Below, piece after piece: positions 38,313 through 46,380 of a DNA stretch of 64,000 nucleotides. Made by a program: the position numbers and the translations under genes. The DNA comes from an uncultured Pelagibacteraceae bacterium (GTDB taxonomy: Bacteria; Pseudomonadota; Alphaproteobacteria; Pelagibacterales; Pelagibacteraceae). The notes under the pieces are model-generated. The model did not search any database, was not told where the DNA came from, and worked only from the letters and a program-made list of their open reading frames with translations. The number at the start of each line of letters is the position of its first letter. Positions within the stretch are counted from its first letter, which is position 1. The stretch covers positions 1 through 64,000 of the forward strand of contig CACHEF010000005.1 of the NCBI GenBank assembly GCA_902578775.1, written 5' to 3'.

Positions 38313-40709
38313 TTAAGCAACCATACTCTCTGCTTTTTGAAGGTCAACAGCAACTAGTTGGCTTATTCCTTTTTCTGGCATAGTGACTCCGTAAAGCCTG
38401 TCCATTTTGGACATAGTTAAAGCATGATGAGTTACAATTATAAATTTTGTATTTGTAATTCTTGTAAGCTCTTCTAATAGGCTACAAAATCTTGTAACAT
38501 TTGCATCATCTAGAGGCGCATCTACCTCATCCAAAACACAAATAGGTGAAGGGTTGGTTAAAAAGACAGCAAAAATTAATGATAGTGCGGTCAAAGCTTG
38601 CTCACCTCCAGACAAAAGTGTAATAGATTGCAATCTTTTTCCTGGCGGACTTACCAACATTTCTAACCCTGCTTCTAGAGGATCATCAGAGTCAACTAGT
38701 TCTAATTTTGCATTACCACCATTAAATAATTTTGTATAAACTTCATTAAATTTTCTATTAACTTTTTCAAAAGCTTCAATTAATCTTTCCCTACCTTTTT
38801 GATTCAATTCATTTATACTATCTTTGAGTTTTATTATGGCAGTGACTAGATCTGTTCTATCTTGTTCCATTTTTTGAATTTCAGCTTCATATTTATTAGT
38901 TTCTTCATCAGCCTTTAAATTTACCGATCCAAGTTTTTCTCTTGCTTGTTTTCTTTTGTCCAATTGATCTTCTTGATCTACATGATTTGGTAATTCTTCT
39001 AAGCCGTTCAAGTTAGAGTTTTCTAAAATATTATTTTCGTTTAGATTTAATTCAGAATAAATTCTATCTAATAGGTCTGATTTTCTTTTATTGAGACCCT
39101 CAATAGTAGCACCCGAACTTGCTTTTCTTTCCCTTATTTGGATAGACTGTTCTTGAATTTCGTTTAAATTACTTCTTAAATTTTCGATTTTATCATCTGT
39201 TTTACTTATAATTGTTTCATTATCATTTTTTTCTTTTTCTGAGATCCTTAAGTTTTCGGAGATTTGACCTTTTTTTTCAGCTTGAGTACGTGGTTGATTT
39301 TCTAATTGTTCTAATTGTTGATTAAGTTTGTTTTTTCTTTCCGTTAATTCATTAACCATCTTTTCAGAATTTACTAGAAGATTTTTCCAACTTTCAATTT
39401 CTTTATCTATAATTTTAATTCTTTCACTTCTTTTAACAGACTCTTTTTTGATATTTTCATTTCTGCTGTAACTTCCGGCATATTCTTCAATTAATATTGA
39501 ACAATTATCCAGGGTAGAAACTGCTTCATGATTTTTTTGTTGAATAATAAGTTCTTTGACTTTTTCGATTTCAATTTTTAATTTTTCTTTAGTGGAGTTT
39601 AGATCATTGTCAGATTGTTTTTCTGACTCATAATATTTTGAATCAATTTCTATAAGTTCATTTTTTTCTTCTTTGAGTCTTTTTTCATTTGAATTTGCGT
39701 CAATTATGATTCCACGTTCTCTAGATATATCTTCTTCTAAAGTTTTTAGAGATTTTTTTATGGTCTCTATTTCATCTTGTATCCTGGTATTTTCTTTATC
39801 TAAACTTTGAAGTTCTAAATTTAACCTTTGAATTCTAGATAAATTTTCAATATTTTTTTCTCTTAAGGGATTTACTTTTTCAATTTCTGATTTAATTTGT
39901 TTTTCAAATTCATTTATTTTTTCATTAAAGTCCGTTACTTCACTTTCTGCTTCTGTATTAATTTCATTCTCAATTCTAATTTCTTTGTCTATCTCAATTA
40001 ATTTTAAATAATATAAACCAGCTTCAATTTTTTTAATTTCTTCAGAAATAAGCTTGTATTTAGATGCCTCCTCTGCTTGTTTTTGTAGATTAGCTAACTG
40101 TCTTTCTTGCTGCCTTCTAAGTTCATCTGCTCTTTTAAGATTATTTTCAGCTGCCCCTAATCGTAATTCAGCTTCATGTCTTCTTACATGCAATCCAGAA
40201 ATACCTGCGGCTTCCTCTAAAATAGCTCTTCGATCGGTTGGCTTAGCAGTTACTAATGCACCAATACGTCCTTGACTTATCATAGAGGGTGAGTGTGCAC
40301 CAGTCGACAAATCTGCAAAAAACATTTGAGCATCTCTGGCTCTTACCTCTTTATCATTTATATAAAATTTTGAACCTTTATCTTTTTCTATTTTTCTTCG
40401 TACATTGACTTCCTCTAATTCTCGAAATTGTACAGGGCCCTCATTATTTGGATTACTAACTGATATAGACACTTCTGCAATATTTTTTGAAGCTTTATTC
40501 GATGTTCCTGAAAATATTACATCTTCCATCCCCGAACCTCTCATGCTTTTTGCTGATGTCTCACCCATTGCCCATTTAAGAGATTCAACAATGTTTGATT
40601 TACCACAACCGTTTGGACCAACAATTCCTGTTAGACCATTTTCTATTAAAAAATCTGTCTTCTCAGCAAAAGATTTAAATCCATTAAGTTGGATTTTTTT
40701 AAACTCCAT
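38313..40709 (-). CDS. smc: SMC chromosome-segregation ATPase, shortened and without a visible hinge
   Basis: SMC ATPases compact and separate chromosomes. The N-terminal lobe has Walker A G31-P-N-G-C-G-K37-S; the C-terminal lobe has L-L-S-G-G-E-Q-A-L-T-A-L and Walker B I-C-V-L-D-E-V-D-A-P-L-D-D. The heads are complete and close to the family. The middle is coiled coil, and at 798 residues the protein is about 350 shorter than normal SMC. No globular Gly-rich hinge is seen; a short non-coil patch near residues 375-410 may replace it. The frame is unbroken, so this is not a frameshift. Upstream neighbours dsbA-like and DUF721 are the usual alphaproteobacterial context. Confidence 0.88.
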   Translation of the reverse strand: MEFKKIQLNGFKSFAEKTDFLIENGLTGIVGPNGCGKSNIVESLKWAMGETSAKSMRGSGMEDVIFSGTSNKASKNIAEVSISVSNPNNEGPVQFRELEEVNVRRKIEKDKGSKFYINDKEVRARDAQMFFADLSTGAHSPSMISQGRIGALVTAKPTDRRAILEEAAGISGLHVRRHEAELRLGAAENNLKRADELRRQQERQLANLQKQAEEASKYKLISEEIKKIEAGLYYLKLIEIDKEIRIENEINTEAESEVTDFNEKINEFEKQIKSEIEKVNPLREKNIENLSRIQRLNLELQSLDKENTRIQDEIETIKKSLKTLEEDISRERGIIIDANSNEKRLKEEKNELIEIDSKYYESEKQSDNDLNSTKEKLKIEIEKVKELIIQQKNHEAVSTLDNCSILIEEYAGSYSRNENIKKESVKRSERIKIIDKEIESWKNLLVNSEKMVNELTERKNKLNQQLEQLENQPRTQAEKKGQISENLRISEKEKNDNETIISKTDDKIENLRSNLNEIQEQSIQIRERKASSGATIEGLNKRKSDLLDRIYSELNLNENNILENSNLNGLEELPNHVDQEDQLDKRKQAREKLGSVNLKADEETNKYEAEIQKMEQDRTDLVTAIIKLKDSINELNQKGRERLIEAFEKVNRKFNEVYTKLFNGGNAKLELVDSDDPLEAGLEMLVSPPGKRLQSITLLSGGEQALTALSLIFAVFLTNPSPICVLDEVDAPLDDANVTRFCSLLEELTRITNTKFIIVTHHALTMSKMDRLYGVTMPEKGISQLVAVDLQKAESMVA

Positions 40710-40717
40710 GAGTTAAC

Positions 40718-41305
40718 TTATATCAGCTTTTCTAATATTTTTTTTAAATTTTTATAATTTAAAGTTTTTTCAAACTTTTTTTCATTAATTATTACCGTAG
40801 GAGTAGCATTTACTTTAAATTTTTTAACACCTTCGATTCGATCATTTAATATAAAATCTTCAATATTTTTGTCAGTCGTGCATATATCAAAGTCCACTTT
40901 GATTTTTTCTGATTCCAAAAATTTTTTTAAATTTTCATTAATTTCTTCAACAGTATTACCCTTGATCCACCTTGATTGATTTAAGTACAAATTGTTAAGA
41001 ATTTCTGAACTACCGTCATTTTTGCACTGGGATATTTTAGATGCATTAAAAGCTGCCACATCTAAAGGAAAATGTCTAAATTCTATATTGGCAATACCTT
41101 TATCAATGTAGTCTCTTTTTAATTCTGGAAGAACATTAATATGAAAATTTGCACAATGACTACAAGTTAGAGACTCATAAACAATAATTGATATTTTTGC
41201 ATTTTTATCTCCAATCATTATTCTTTTGACTTCTTTATCACTCTCAGCATTTATAGAAGAGACTTGAGTCAAGAGCATTAAAAATAGTAAAATTATTTTT
41301 TTCAT
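40718..41305 (-). CDS. DsbA-like periplasmic thiol-disulfide oxidoreductase
   Basis: The 195 residues start with a signal peptide (about residues 1-20, ending S-I-N-A) and show a thioredoxin fold with the active site T-C-S-H-C-A-N-F near residue 48 and a cis-Pro in N-A-T-P-T-V-I near residue 166. Such proteins form or isomerise disulfides of exported proteins. Overlaps the DUF721 gene by 4 bp and lies 8 bp before smc. Confidence 0.9.
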   Translation of the reverse strand: MKKIILLFLMLLTQVSSINAESDKEVKRIMIGDKNAKISIIVYESLTCSHCANFHINVLPELKRDYIDKGIANIEFRHFPLDVAAFNASKISQCKNDGSSEILNNLYLNQSRWIKGNTVEEINENLKKFLESEKIKVDFDICTTDKNIEDFILNDRIEGVKKFKVNATPTVIINEKKFEKTLNYKNLKKILEKLI

Positions 41306-41784
41306 TTTTGTTTATAAACTTTAGTTAGTTCGAAAAGAGAGTTTCTTAATTTATCATTTTTTACATCTTTAATTTGATTTTCATATTTCTTAATTGTCAC
41401 ATTTTTATTTTTCATATCTTTAGAGAAAGGAATATTTCGATCATTATCAAAACTAATGAATTTTATTTTTTTTATTACCATATAACCAAAGAAGGTGTTC
41501 ATTTTACTCATAATATTTTTTTTAGAATATTCCATATCAATTTCATGACCTCTTTTTACCATTACTAATAAAGTGCTTACTCCAAATCTGTTAGAATTTT
41601 TAAAGGATTTTGGATAACAAATCTTAAATAGGTCTTCTCCTACTAAATATTTCCAATTATTTAAAGTCTCAGAGTAAATATGGCCTTTTTTATTAATAAT
41701 TCTTTTAACATTTTTTGGTAAAGTGTCTCTAAATGATCTTAGGCCTTGAACGTTTCTCAGCTTAGAATTATTTTTAGAACTCAT
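41302..41784 (-). CDS. DUF721 (DciA-like) protein
   Basis: About 160 residues from the ATG at 41784. The N-terminal part (W-K-Y-L-V-G-E-D-L, then S-T-L-L-V-M-V-K-R-G-H-E-I-D-M-E-Y) matches the DUF721 family, which includes DciA, a bacterial helicase-loading factor. In alphaproteobacteria it sits beside mutY, dsbA and smc, as here. Whether this member loads DnaB is unknown. The start codon abuts that of mutY (CATATG). Confidence 0.75.
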   Translation of the reverse strand: MSSKNNSKLRNVQGLRSFRDTLPKNVKRIINKKGHIYSETLNNWKYLVGEDLFKICYPKSFKNSNRFGVSTLLVMVKRGHEIDMEYSKKNIMSKMNTFFGYMVIKKIKFISFDNDRNIPFSKDMKNKNVTIKKYENQIKDVKNDKLRNSLFELTKVYKQK

Positions 41785-42765
41785 ATGAAAAATCAAATAA
41801 TAGCAAATAAAATTCTTAATTGGTATGATTTAAATAAAAGATCTTTGCCGTGGCGAAATAAAATGTCTTCGCCAAAAAGGCAGTATTACATACTAGTAAG
41901 TGAATTTATGTTACAGCAAACGCAAGTTTCAACTGTAATACCTTATTTTAATAAATTCATAAAAAATATTCCAAATCTCAAAACTCTTGCAAAGTTTCAA
42001 AATAAAAAACTTTTAAAAATTTGGGAGGGTTTAGGTTATTACTCAAGGGTAAGAAATTTAAAAAAAACTGCACAATTAATTATCAAAAATTATAATGGAA
42101 AAATACCTGACAACTTTGAAGACTTGATGTCATTGCCAGGAATTGGAAATTATACCGCGAGTGCAATTTTGGCTATAGCTTTTAATAAGCCTTATATTCC
42201 GATGGACGGGAATATAGAAAGAGTTTTAAAAAGATATCTTTACTTAAAAAAAGATAAAGAAATTCAAAAAGACAATCTTATAAAAAAGAAATCTACATTT
42301 GGAATATCATCAAGATCTAGTGATTATGCTCAAGCATTAATGGAATTAGGTGCGTTAATTTGTAAACCAATTAATCCTCTTTGCACTCAATGCCCTATTT
42401 CAAAGAAGTGTAAATCATTACAAAAGAATGATTTTGATTTAATAAAAAATAGTAAAAAAAAAATAGATAAGTACTTTCTTTTGAAAGTCTATAAAAAAAA
42501 TCAAAAATATTTATTGATTAAAAATACTAAATTTAATTTTTTAAAAAATTTAACAATTTTTCCTATGGAGGAGTTAACAAAACCAAAAAATTTTAATCAG
42601 AACTTAAATTTAAAAATATCAAATATGAATATGAACATAAAAATTCAATATTTAAAAAAAAGTGGTAAATTTCAGTCACCTTTCTGGATAAACCAAAACA
42701 AATTGAGCAATTATATGCTCCCATCATTCACAAAAAAAGTTGTAAAATATTTGGAGAGAAATTAG
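41785..42765 (+). CDS. mutY: A/G-specific adenine glycosylase
   Basis: Removes adenine paired with 8-oxoguanine. From the ATG at 41785 it has 326 residues: S-E40-F-M-L-Q-Q-T-Q-V with the catalytic Glu, the helix-hairpin-helix L-P-G-I-G-N-Y-T-A, M-D-G-N-I-E-R-V with the catalytic Asp, and the 4Fe-4S ligands C-x6-C-x2-C-x5-C. A TTG at 41746 would extend it into the divergent gene and is less likely. The C-terminal MutT-like domain is short. Confidence 0.95.
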   Translation: MKNQIIANKILNWYDLNKRSLPWRNKMSSPKRQYYILVSEFMLQQTQVSTVIPYFNKFIKNIPNLKTLAKFQNKKLLKIWEGLGYYSRVRNLKKTAQLIIKNYNGKIPDNFEDLMSLPGIGNYTASAILAIAFNKPYIPMDGNIERVLKRYLYLKKDKEIQKDNLIKKKSTFGISSRSSDYAQALMELGALICKPINPLCTQCPISKKCKSLQKNDFDLIKNSKKKIDKYFLLKVYKKNQKYLLIKNTKFNFLKNLTIFPMEELTKPKNFNQNLNLKISNMNMNIKIQYLKKSGKFQSPFWINQNKLSNYMLPSFTKKVVKYLERN

Positions 42766-43901
42766 TGAAAAAAGTAGCCATCATAGGGGCTGGAATTTCT
42801 GGATTATTCATTGCAAACTTATTCAAAAGAAATCCTAATTATCAAATCACAATCTATGAAAAAAATATATCGATTGCACTAGAGGAAGGTTATGGTGTTC
42901 AACTATCAGTAAATAGCATCAAATTTTTAAATGAAATAGGATTTGAAAAATTACAAAATAAAGAAAAATTTTCTCCTAAAAAAATAGATTTTTATTCCAA
43001 TAAGACTTTAAATAAAATTTGTGAATTGGATATTGCGGAATTTAATTCAGAAAACTGTGAGTACACTACTTTAAAAAGATCATCATTAATTAATTTCTTA
43101 AAAACAGATTTGGAGGGTTTGATAAAAACTGACCACAATATTTCCAAAATAGACTATCAAGACAAACAGATTAAACTGTATTTTGAAAATGATGAAATAA
43201 AAGAATGTGATTATTTAATTATTTCTGATGGGGTTTTTTCTAAATGTAAAAGTCTAATTTCAAAAAATGAAGCTAAACCTATATATAATAATACATTAGC
43301 AATTAGAGGAATCTTGAATAAATCCCCTGAAAATATTAATAGTAAAAATATCTCCTTATTTTTAGGTTCAGATTTTCACCATGTTATTTATCCAGTAAGT
43401 TCAAGTGGAGATTTAAATTTTATAGCCATAATGAAATACAAACTCTCAACAGAAGATCAAAAAAATTATTCATTATTCAGTGATGATACGTTTATCAAAA
43501 AAGTATTACAAAAAATTCCTATAGAAAATAAAGATTTTTTAAAAGATTTAAAAATATTTCCAGTATTTGTAAGCGACAATTTCTATAAGTTACAAAGTAA
43601 TAATGTTCATTTAATAGGTGATGCTTTTTTTGCATTTCCTCCTTCATTTGCTCAAGGGGCATCACAGTCAATTGAAGGTGCTTATGAGCTTTTTAAAAGT
43701 ATTGATAATAATACAGAAAGTAATTTTTTTAAGAATAGAGTAAAAAAAACAAAAATGGTTAATACTAGATCAAAATTTAATCAGTTTGCTTTTCACTTAT
43801 CTAATCCATTAATGACATTTGTTAGAAATATTTTTTTAAAAAGATTGGTCAAAAATAAAAAATTTTTAGAGTCTTACTTGGGAAAAATCTACAAGAATTA
43901 G
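42765..43901 (+). CDS. FAD-dependent monooxygenase (UbiH/PHBH superfamily)
   Basis: The 378 residues start with a GTG that overlaps the mutY stop. Seen are the FAD motif I-I-G-A-G-I-S-G-L, a central D-Y-L-I-I-S-D-G (DG motif) and the C-terminal L-I-G-D-A-F-F-A-F-P-P-S-F-A-Q-G-A (GD motif). This is the class A flavin hydroxylase pattern. Ubiquinone ring hydroxylation is one possibility, oxidation of another aromatic is another; sequence does not decide. The stop overlaps that of ccrM (TTAG). Confidence 0.8.
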   Translation: MKKVAIIGAGISGLFIANLFKRNPNYQITIYEKNISIALEEGYGVQLSVNSIKFLNEIGFEKLQNKEKFSPKKIDFYSNKTLNKICELDIAEFNSENCEYTTLKRSSLINFLKTDLEGLIKTDHNISKIDYQDKQIKLYFENDEIKECDYLIISDGVFSKCKSLISKNEAKPIYNNTLAIRGILNKSPENINSKNISLFLGSDFHHVIYPVSSSGDLNFIAIMKYKLSTEDQKNYSLFSDDTFIKKVLQKIPIENKDFLKDLKIFPVFVSDNFYKLQSNNVHLIGDAFFAFPPSFAQGASQSIEGAYELFKSIDNNTESNFFKNRVKKTKMVNTRSKFNQFAFHLSNPLMTFVRNIFLKRLVKNKKFLESYLGKIYKN

Positions 43902-44968
43902 CTATTATTAACCAATCGTTGTCTTAAATGATCAATTGGAACTACCGAACCATTTAAATTATAATGCCAATAAGTCCATCCATTGCAACTTTCAGCACCT
44001 AAAATTGTTGCTGCTACTTTGTGAATTGAGCCCTCTGTTTGCGCATGTTTGATACTTCCATCAGCCATTATTTTTGCACTAATTTTCTTTTTATTGTCAA
44101 AAATAGTAGTTCCTGGCTTTATTATTCCTAATTCAACCAATGAACCAAAAGGTATTCTTGGTTTAGACCTATTATTTTTTAAAGTATCTAAGTAATCGTC
44201 CTCAATCGGTCTTGTATTTTTTAATCTTTGCTCTGCAGCTTTAAAATAAGCTTTTTCCTTCTCTATACCGTAATAATTTCTACCTAATTTCTTAGCAACT
44301 GTTGCTGTTGTTCCGGAGCCTAAAAAAGGATCCAAAACCAAATCATTTTTATTTGAAGTGGCTAATAAAATTCTATGAAGTAAAGCCTCTGGTTTTTGGG
44401 TTGAATGAACCTTTTTGCCATTATTTTTTAGTCTTTCAGATCCATTACAAATTGGTAGATCCCAATTAGATCTCATTTGAAGGTCATCATTTAAGCATTT
44501 TAAAGATTGATAATTAAAAGTGTATTTTGATTTTTCTGACTTAGAGGCCCAAATTAAAGTTTCATGAGCATTAGTAAATCGAGTTCCTCTAAAGTTTGGC
44601 ATTGGATTTTTTTTATTCCAAATAACATCATTTAAAATCCAAAAACCCAAGTTTTGAATTGCAGAGCCAACTCTAAAAATATTGTGGTAACTACCAATTA
44701 CCCAAATTGCTCCATCTTTTTTTAAAATTCTTTTACATTCACTTAACCAAGAATATGTGAAATCATCATATTTTTTAAAACTTTCAAATTGATCCCACTT
44801 ATCATTTACTGCGTTTACTTTAGATCTATCAGGTCTAGTTAGCTCACTCTTTAGTTGTAAGTTATAAGGTGGGTCAGCAAAAATTAGATTAAAAGTTTCA
44901 TCAGGAATTTTTTTTAGCTCCTTTAAACTATTTCCATTAATTAATTTATTTTTTAAATCTAAATTCAT
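43898..44968 (-). CDS. ccrM: Cell-cycle DNA methyltransferase CcrM (GANTC-specific)
   Basis: Adenine-N6 methyltransferase of the beta class. The catalytic F-A-D-P-P-Y-N-L motif near residue 31 comes first, and the SAM-binding D-P-F-L-G-S-G-T-T motif near residue 208 follows. The C-terminal extension (S-L-V-E-L-G-I-I-K-P-G-T, then W-T-Y-W-H-Y-N-L) is characteristic of CcrM enzymes, which methylate GANTC and time the alphaproteobacterial cell cycle. The 356-residue length fits. Two GANTC sites lie in its own leader (44986-45001), suggesting feedback by methylation. Confidence 0.95.
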   Translation of the reverse strand: MNLDLKNKLINGNSLKELKKIPDETFNLIFADPPYNLQLKSELTRPDRSKVNAVNDKWDQFESFKKYDDFTYSWLSECKRILKKDGAIWVIGSYHNIFRVGSAIQNLGFWILNDVIWNKKNPMPNFRGTRFTNAHETLIWASKSEKSKYTFNYQSLKCLNDDLQMRSNWDLPICNGSERLKNNGKKVHSTQKPEALLHRILLATSNKNDLVLDPFLGSGTTATVAKKLGRNYYGIEKEKAYFKAAEQRLKNTRPIEDDYLDTLKNNRSKPRIPFGSLVELGIIKPGTTIFDNKKKISAKIMADGSIKHAQTEGSIHKVAATILGAESCNGWTYWHYNLNGSVVPIDHLRQRLVNNS

Positions 44969-44985
44969 TTTTTAAAAATAAATTA

Positions 44986-45001
44986 GACTCCAAAAAGATT
45001 C
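44986..45001. promoter_or_regulatory. Paired GANTC methylation sites upstream of ccrM
   Basis: GACTC (44986-44990) and GATTC (44997-45001) lie 18-33 bp upstream of the ccrM ATG, with starts 11 bp apart, about one helical turn. Both are targets of the enzyme encoded just downstream. In Caulobacter, GANTC sites near the ccrM promoter are reported to affect its transcription, so autoregulation here is an inference from that case. Confidence 0.5.
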
Positions 45002-45016
45002 TTAGGTCAACCTAGG
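45001..45016. repeat. Imperfect palindrome upstream of ccrM
   Basis: CTTAGGTCAACCTAGG has perfect 5-bp arms TAGGT/ACCTA around CA, and the outer bases also mostly pair. It adjoins the second GANTC site and is unusually GC-rich for this genome. A dimeric regulator could bind it; no known consensus is claimed. Confidence 0.4.
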
Positions 45017-45087
45017 ATTGAATTTTTTGAATTAGAATAGTGTGTGAATTTTTATAGATAACAATATCTAGTGTTTCTACGTGAAAC

Positions 45088-45648
45088 TTATTTCATTTTA
45101 TTAATTGGTGAAAAATTTTTTCTATGTTGGTTCGTGATGCCTAAATTTTTAATTGCTTTCAAATGTTTCTTAGTTCCATAACCACAATTCTGATCCAAAT
45201 CATAACCTTTATATTTTTTGGATAAATTTGCCATCATTTTATCACGTGAAACTTTGGCAATTATTGATGCTGCAGAAATCGAAGGTATTTTTTTGTCACC
45301 TTTTATTATTGGTTTAAGGTTATAATTTTCTAATTCTGGTATTTTATTTCCATCAATTAATACGAGCGTAGGTTTTTTTTTTAGTTTTTTTATTGCTCTT
45401 CTCATAGCTAGTAAGCTTGCATTCAGAACATTAATTTTTTCAATTTCTTTTACAGAAGCTATTCCAATTGACCAAATAGAATTTTTTTTAATGTATTTTG
45501 ATAAAATTTCTCTTTTTGATTTTTTTAAAATTTTTGAGTCCTTCAATATTTTTTTATTTACAGACTTATTTAAGATTACTGCAGCTGCATAAACTGGCCC
45601 AATCAGACTACCTCGACCCACTTCATCAACCCCAGCAATTATTTTCAT
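45088..45648 (-). CDS. rnhB: Ribonuclease HII
   Basis: Cleaves RNA in RNA-DNA hybrids, including single ribonucleotides in DNA. The 186 residues have G-V-D7-E8-V-G-R-G-S-L-I-G-P-V, L-I-D-G-N-K and A-K-V-S-R-D-K, all standard. Overlaps the uracil-DNA glycosylase stop by 4 bp. In many alphaproteobacteria rnhB precedes ccrM, as here. Confidence 0.95.
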   Translation of the reverse strand: MKIIAGVDEVGRGSLIGPVYAAAVILNKSVNKKILKDSKILKKSKREILSKYIKKNSIWSIGIASVKEIEKINVLNASLLAMRRAIKKLKKKPTLVLIDGNKIPELENYNLKPIIKGDKKIPSISAASIIAKVSRDKMMANLSKKYKGYDLDQNCGYGTKKHLKAIKNLGITNQHRKNFSPINKMK

Positions 45649-46340
45649 TTAATTTTAAGATTTAAATCTTGTATTTTTTGTCTTATTTTTTTTAAATCTT
45701 GCCAAGAAAATTTTTTATTTTCTGGAAATCTAATTAAATAAGAGGGACTAAAAGTAATCATTAAAGGATAAGTTTTATTTTTTAATATAATCTCTTTCCA
45801 TTTACCTCTTTCATTGGAAATTCTTTCACCTATAGAAGTAACAGATTCCATTGCGGTGCTTCCAAAAAGAATAATGATTTTTGGATCAATTATTGAAATA
45901 TGTTCTTTTAAAAATACAGAGTATCTTTTTATTTCTTGAGCAGTTGGTTTTCTATCTTCTGGCGGTCTAAAGTTGACTGCATAACTAGAATACAATTGTT
46001 CTTTAGATAAAGTAATCGCATTGAGCATTTTTTCTAATAATGTCCCAGACTCCCCTTGAAAGGTTTTTCCATTTTTTTCTTCCTCTAATCCTGGAGCTTC
46101 ACCAATAATCATTATTGGACTGTTTATGTTGCCTTCTCCCAAGATTAAATTTTGAGAGTTCTTTTTTAGATTACAATTTTGAATTGAATTAATAAGTTTT
46201 TTTAGTTCGTTAATTTGACCTATTTTACTTATTTTATCATTTTCCTTTTCAATACTTTGAATTTTAAATCTATTTAAAGGTTTTTTACTAAAAATGAAAA
46301 TTGGTTCTATTGAATTCAAGAATTCTTCCTTATAAGACAT
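45645..46340 (-). CDS. Uracil-DNA glycosylase, family 4-like, without Fe-S cysteines
   Basis: Excises uracil from DNA. The 231 residues show I-G-E-A-P-G-L-E-E-E-K-N-G-K-T-F-Q-G near residue 80 and N-F-R-P-P near 124, as in families 4/5. Only one Cys exists in the whole protein (N-C-N-L-K near 57), so the four-Cys 4Fe-4S site of classical family 4 enzymes cannot form. The usual T-x-H-P-x-Y motif reads T-F-S-P-S-Y, with Ser in place of His. Activity is likely but may be altered. Confidence 0.8.
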   Translation of the reverse strand: MSYKEEFLNSIEPIFIFSKKPLNRFKIQSIEKENDKISKIGQINELKKLINSIQNCNLKKNSQNLILGEGNINSPIMIIGEAPGLEEEKNGKTFQGESGTLLEKMLNAITLSKEQLYSSYAVNFRPPEDRKPTAQEIKRYSVFLKEHISIIDPKIIILFGSTAMESVTSIGERISNERGKWKEIILKNKTYPLMITFSPSYLIRFPENKKFSWQDLKKIRQKIQDLNLKIK

Positions 46341-46380
46341 ATTTTAATTTAAAACTTTCTAGTCATATTAATTAATACTT

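Noticed and set aside
44972-44986. CtrA-like TTAA-N7-TTAG upstream of ccrM
   Set aside because: One base off the consensus, almost touching the start codon, and expected often by chance in such AT-rich DNA.
45239-45252. Second parS-like match TTATCACGTGAAAC
   Set aside because: It encodes the conserved K-V-S-R-D of RNase HII on the minus strand, so the match may come from coding constraint; mentioned only as a partner to the intergenic one.
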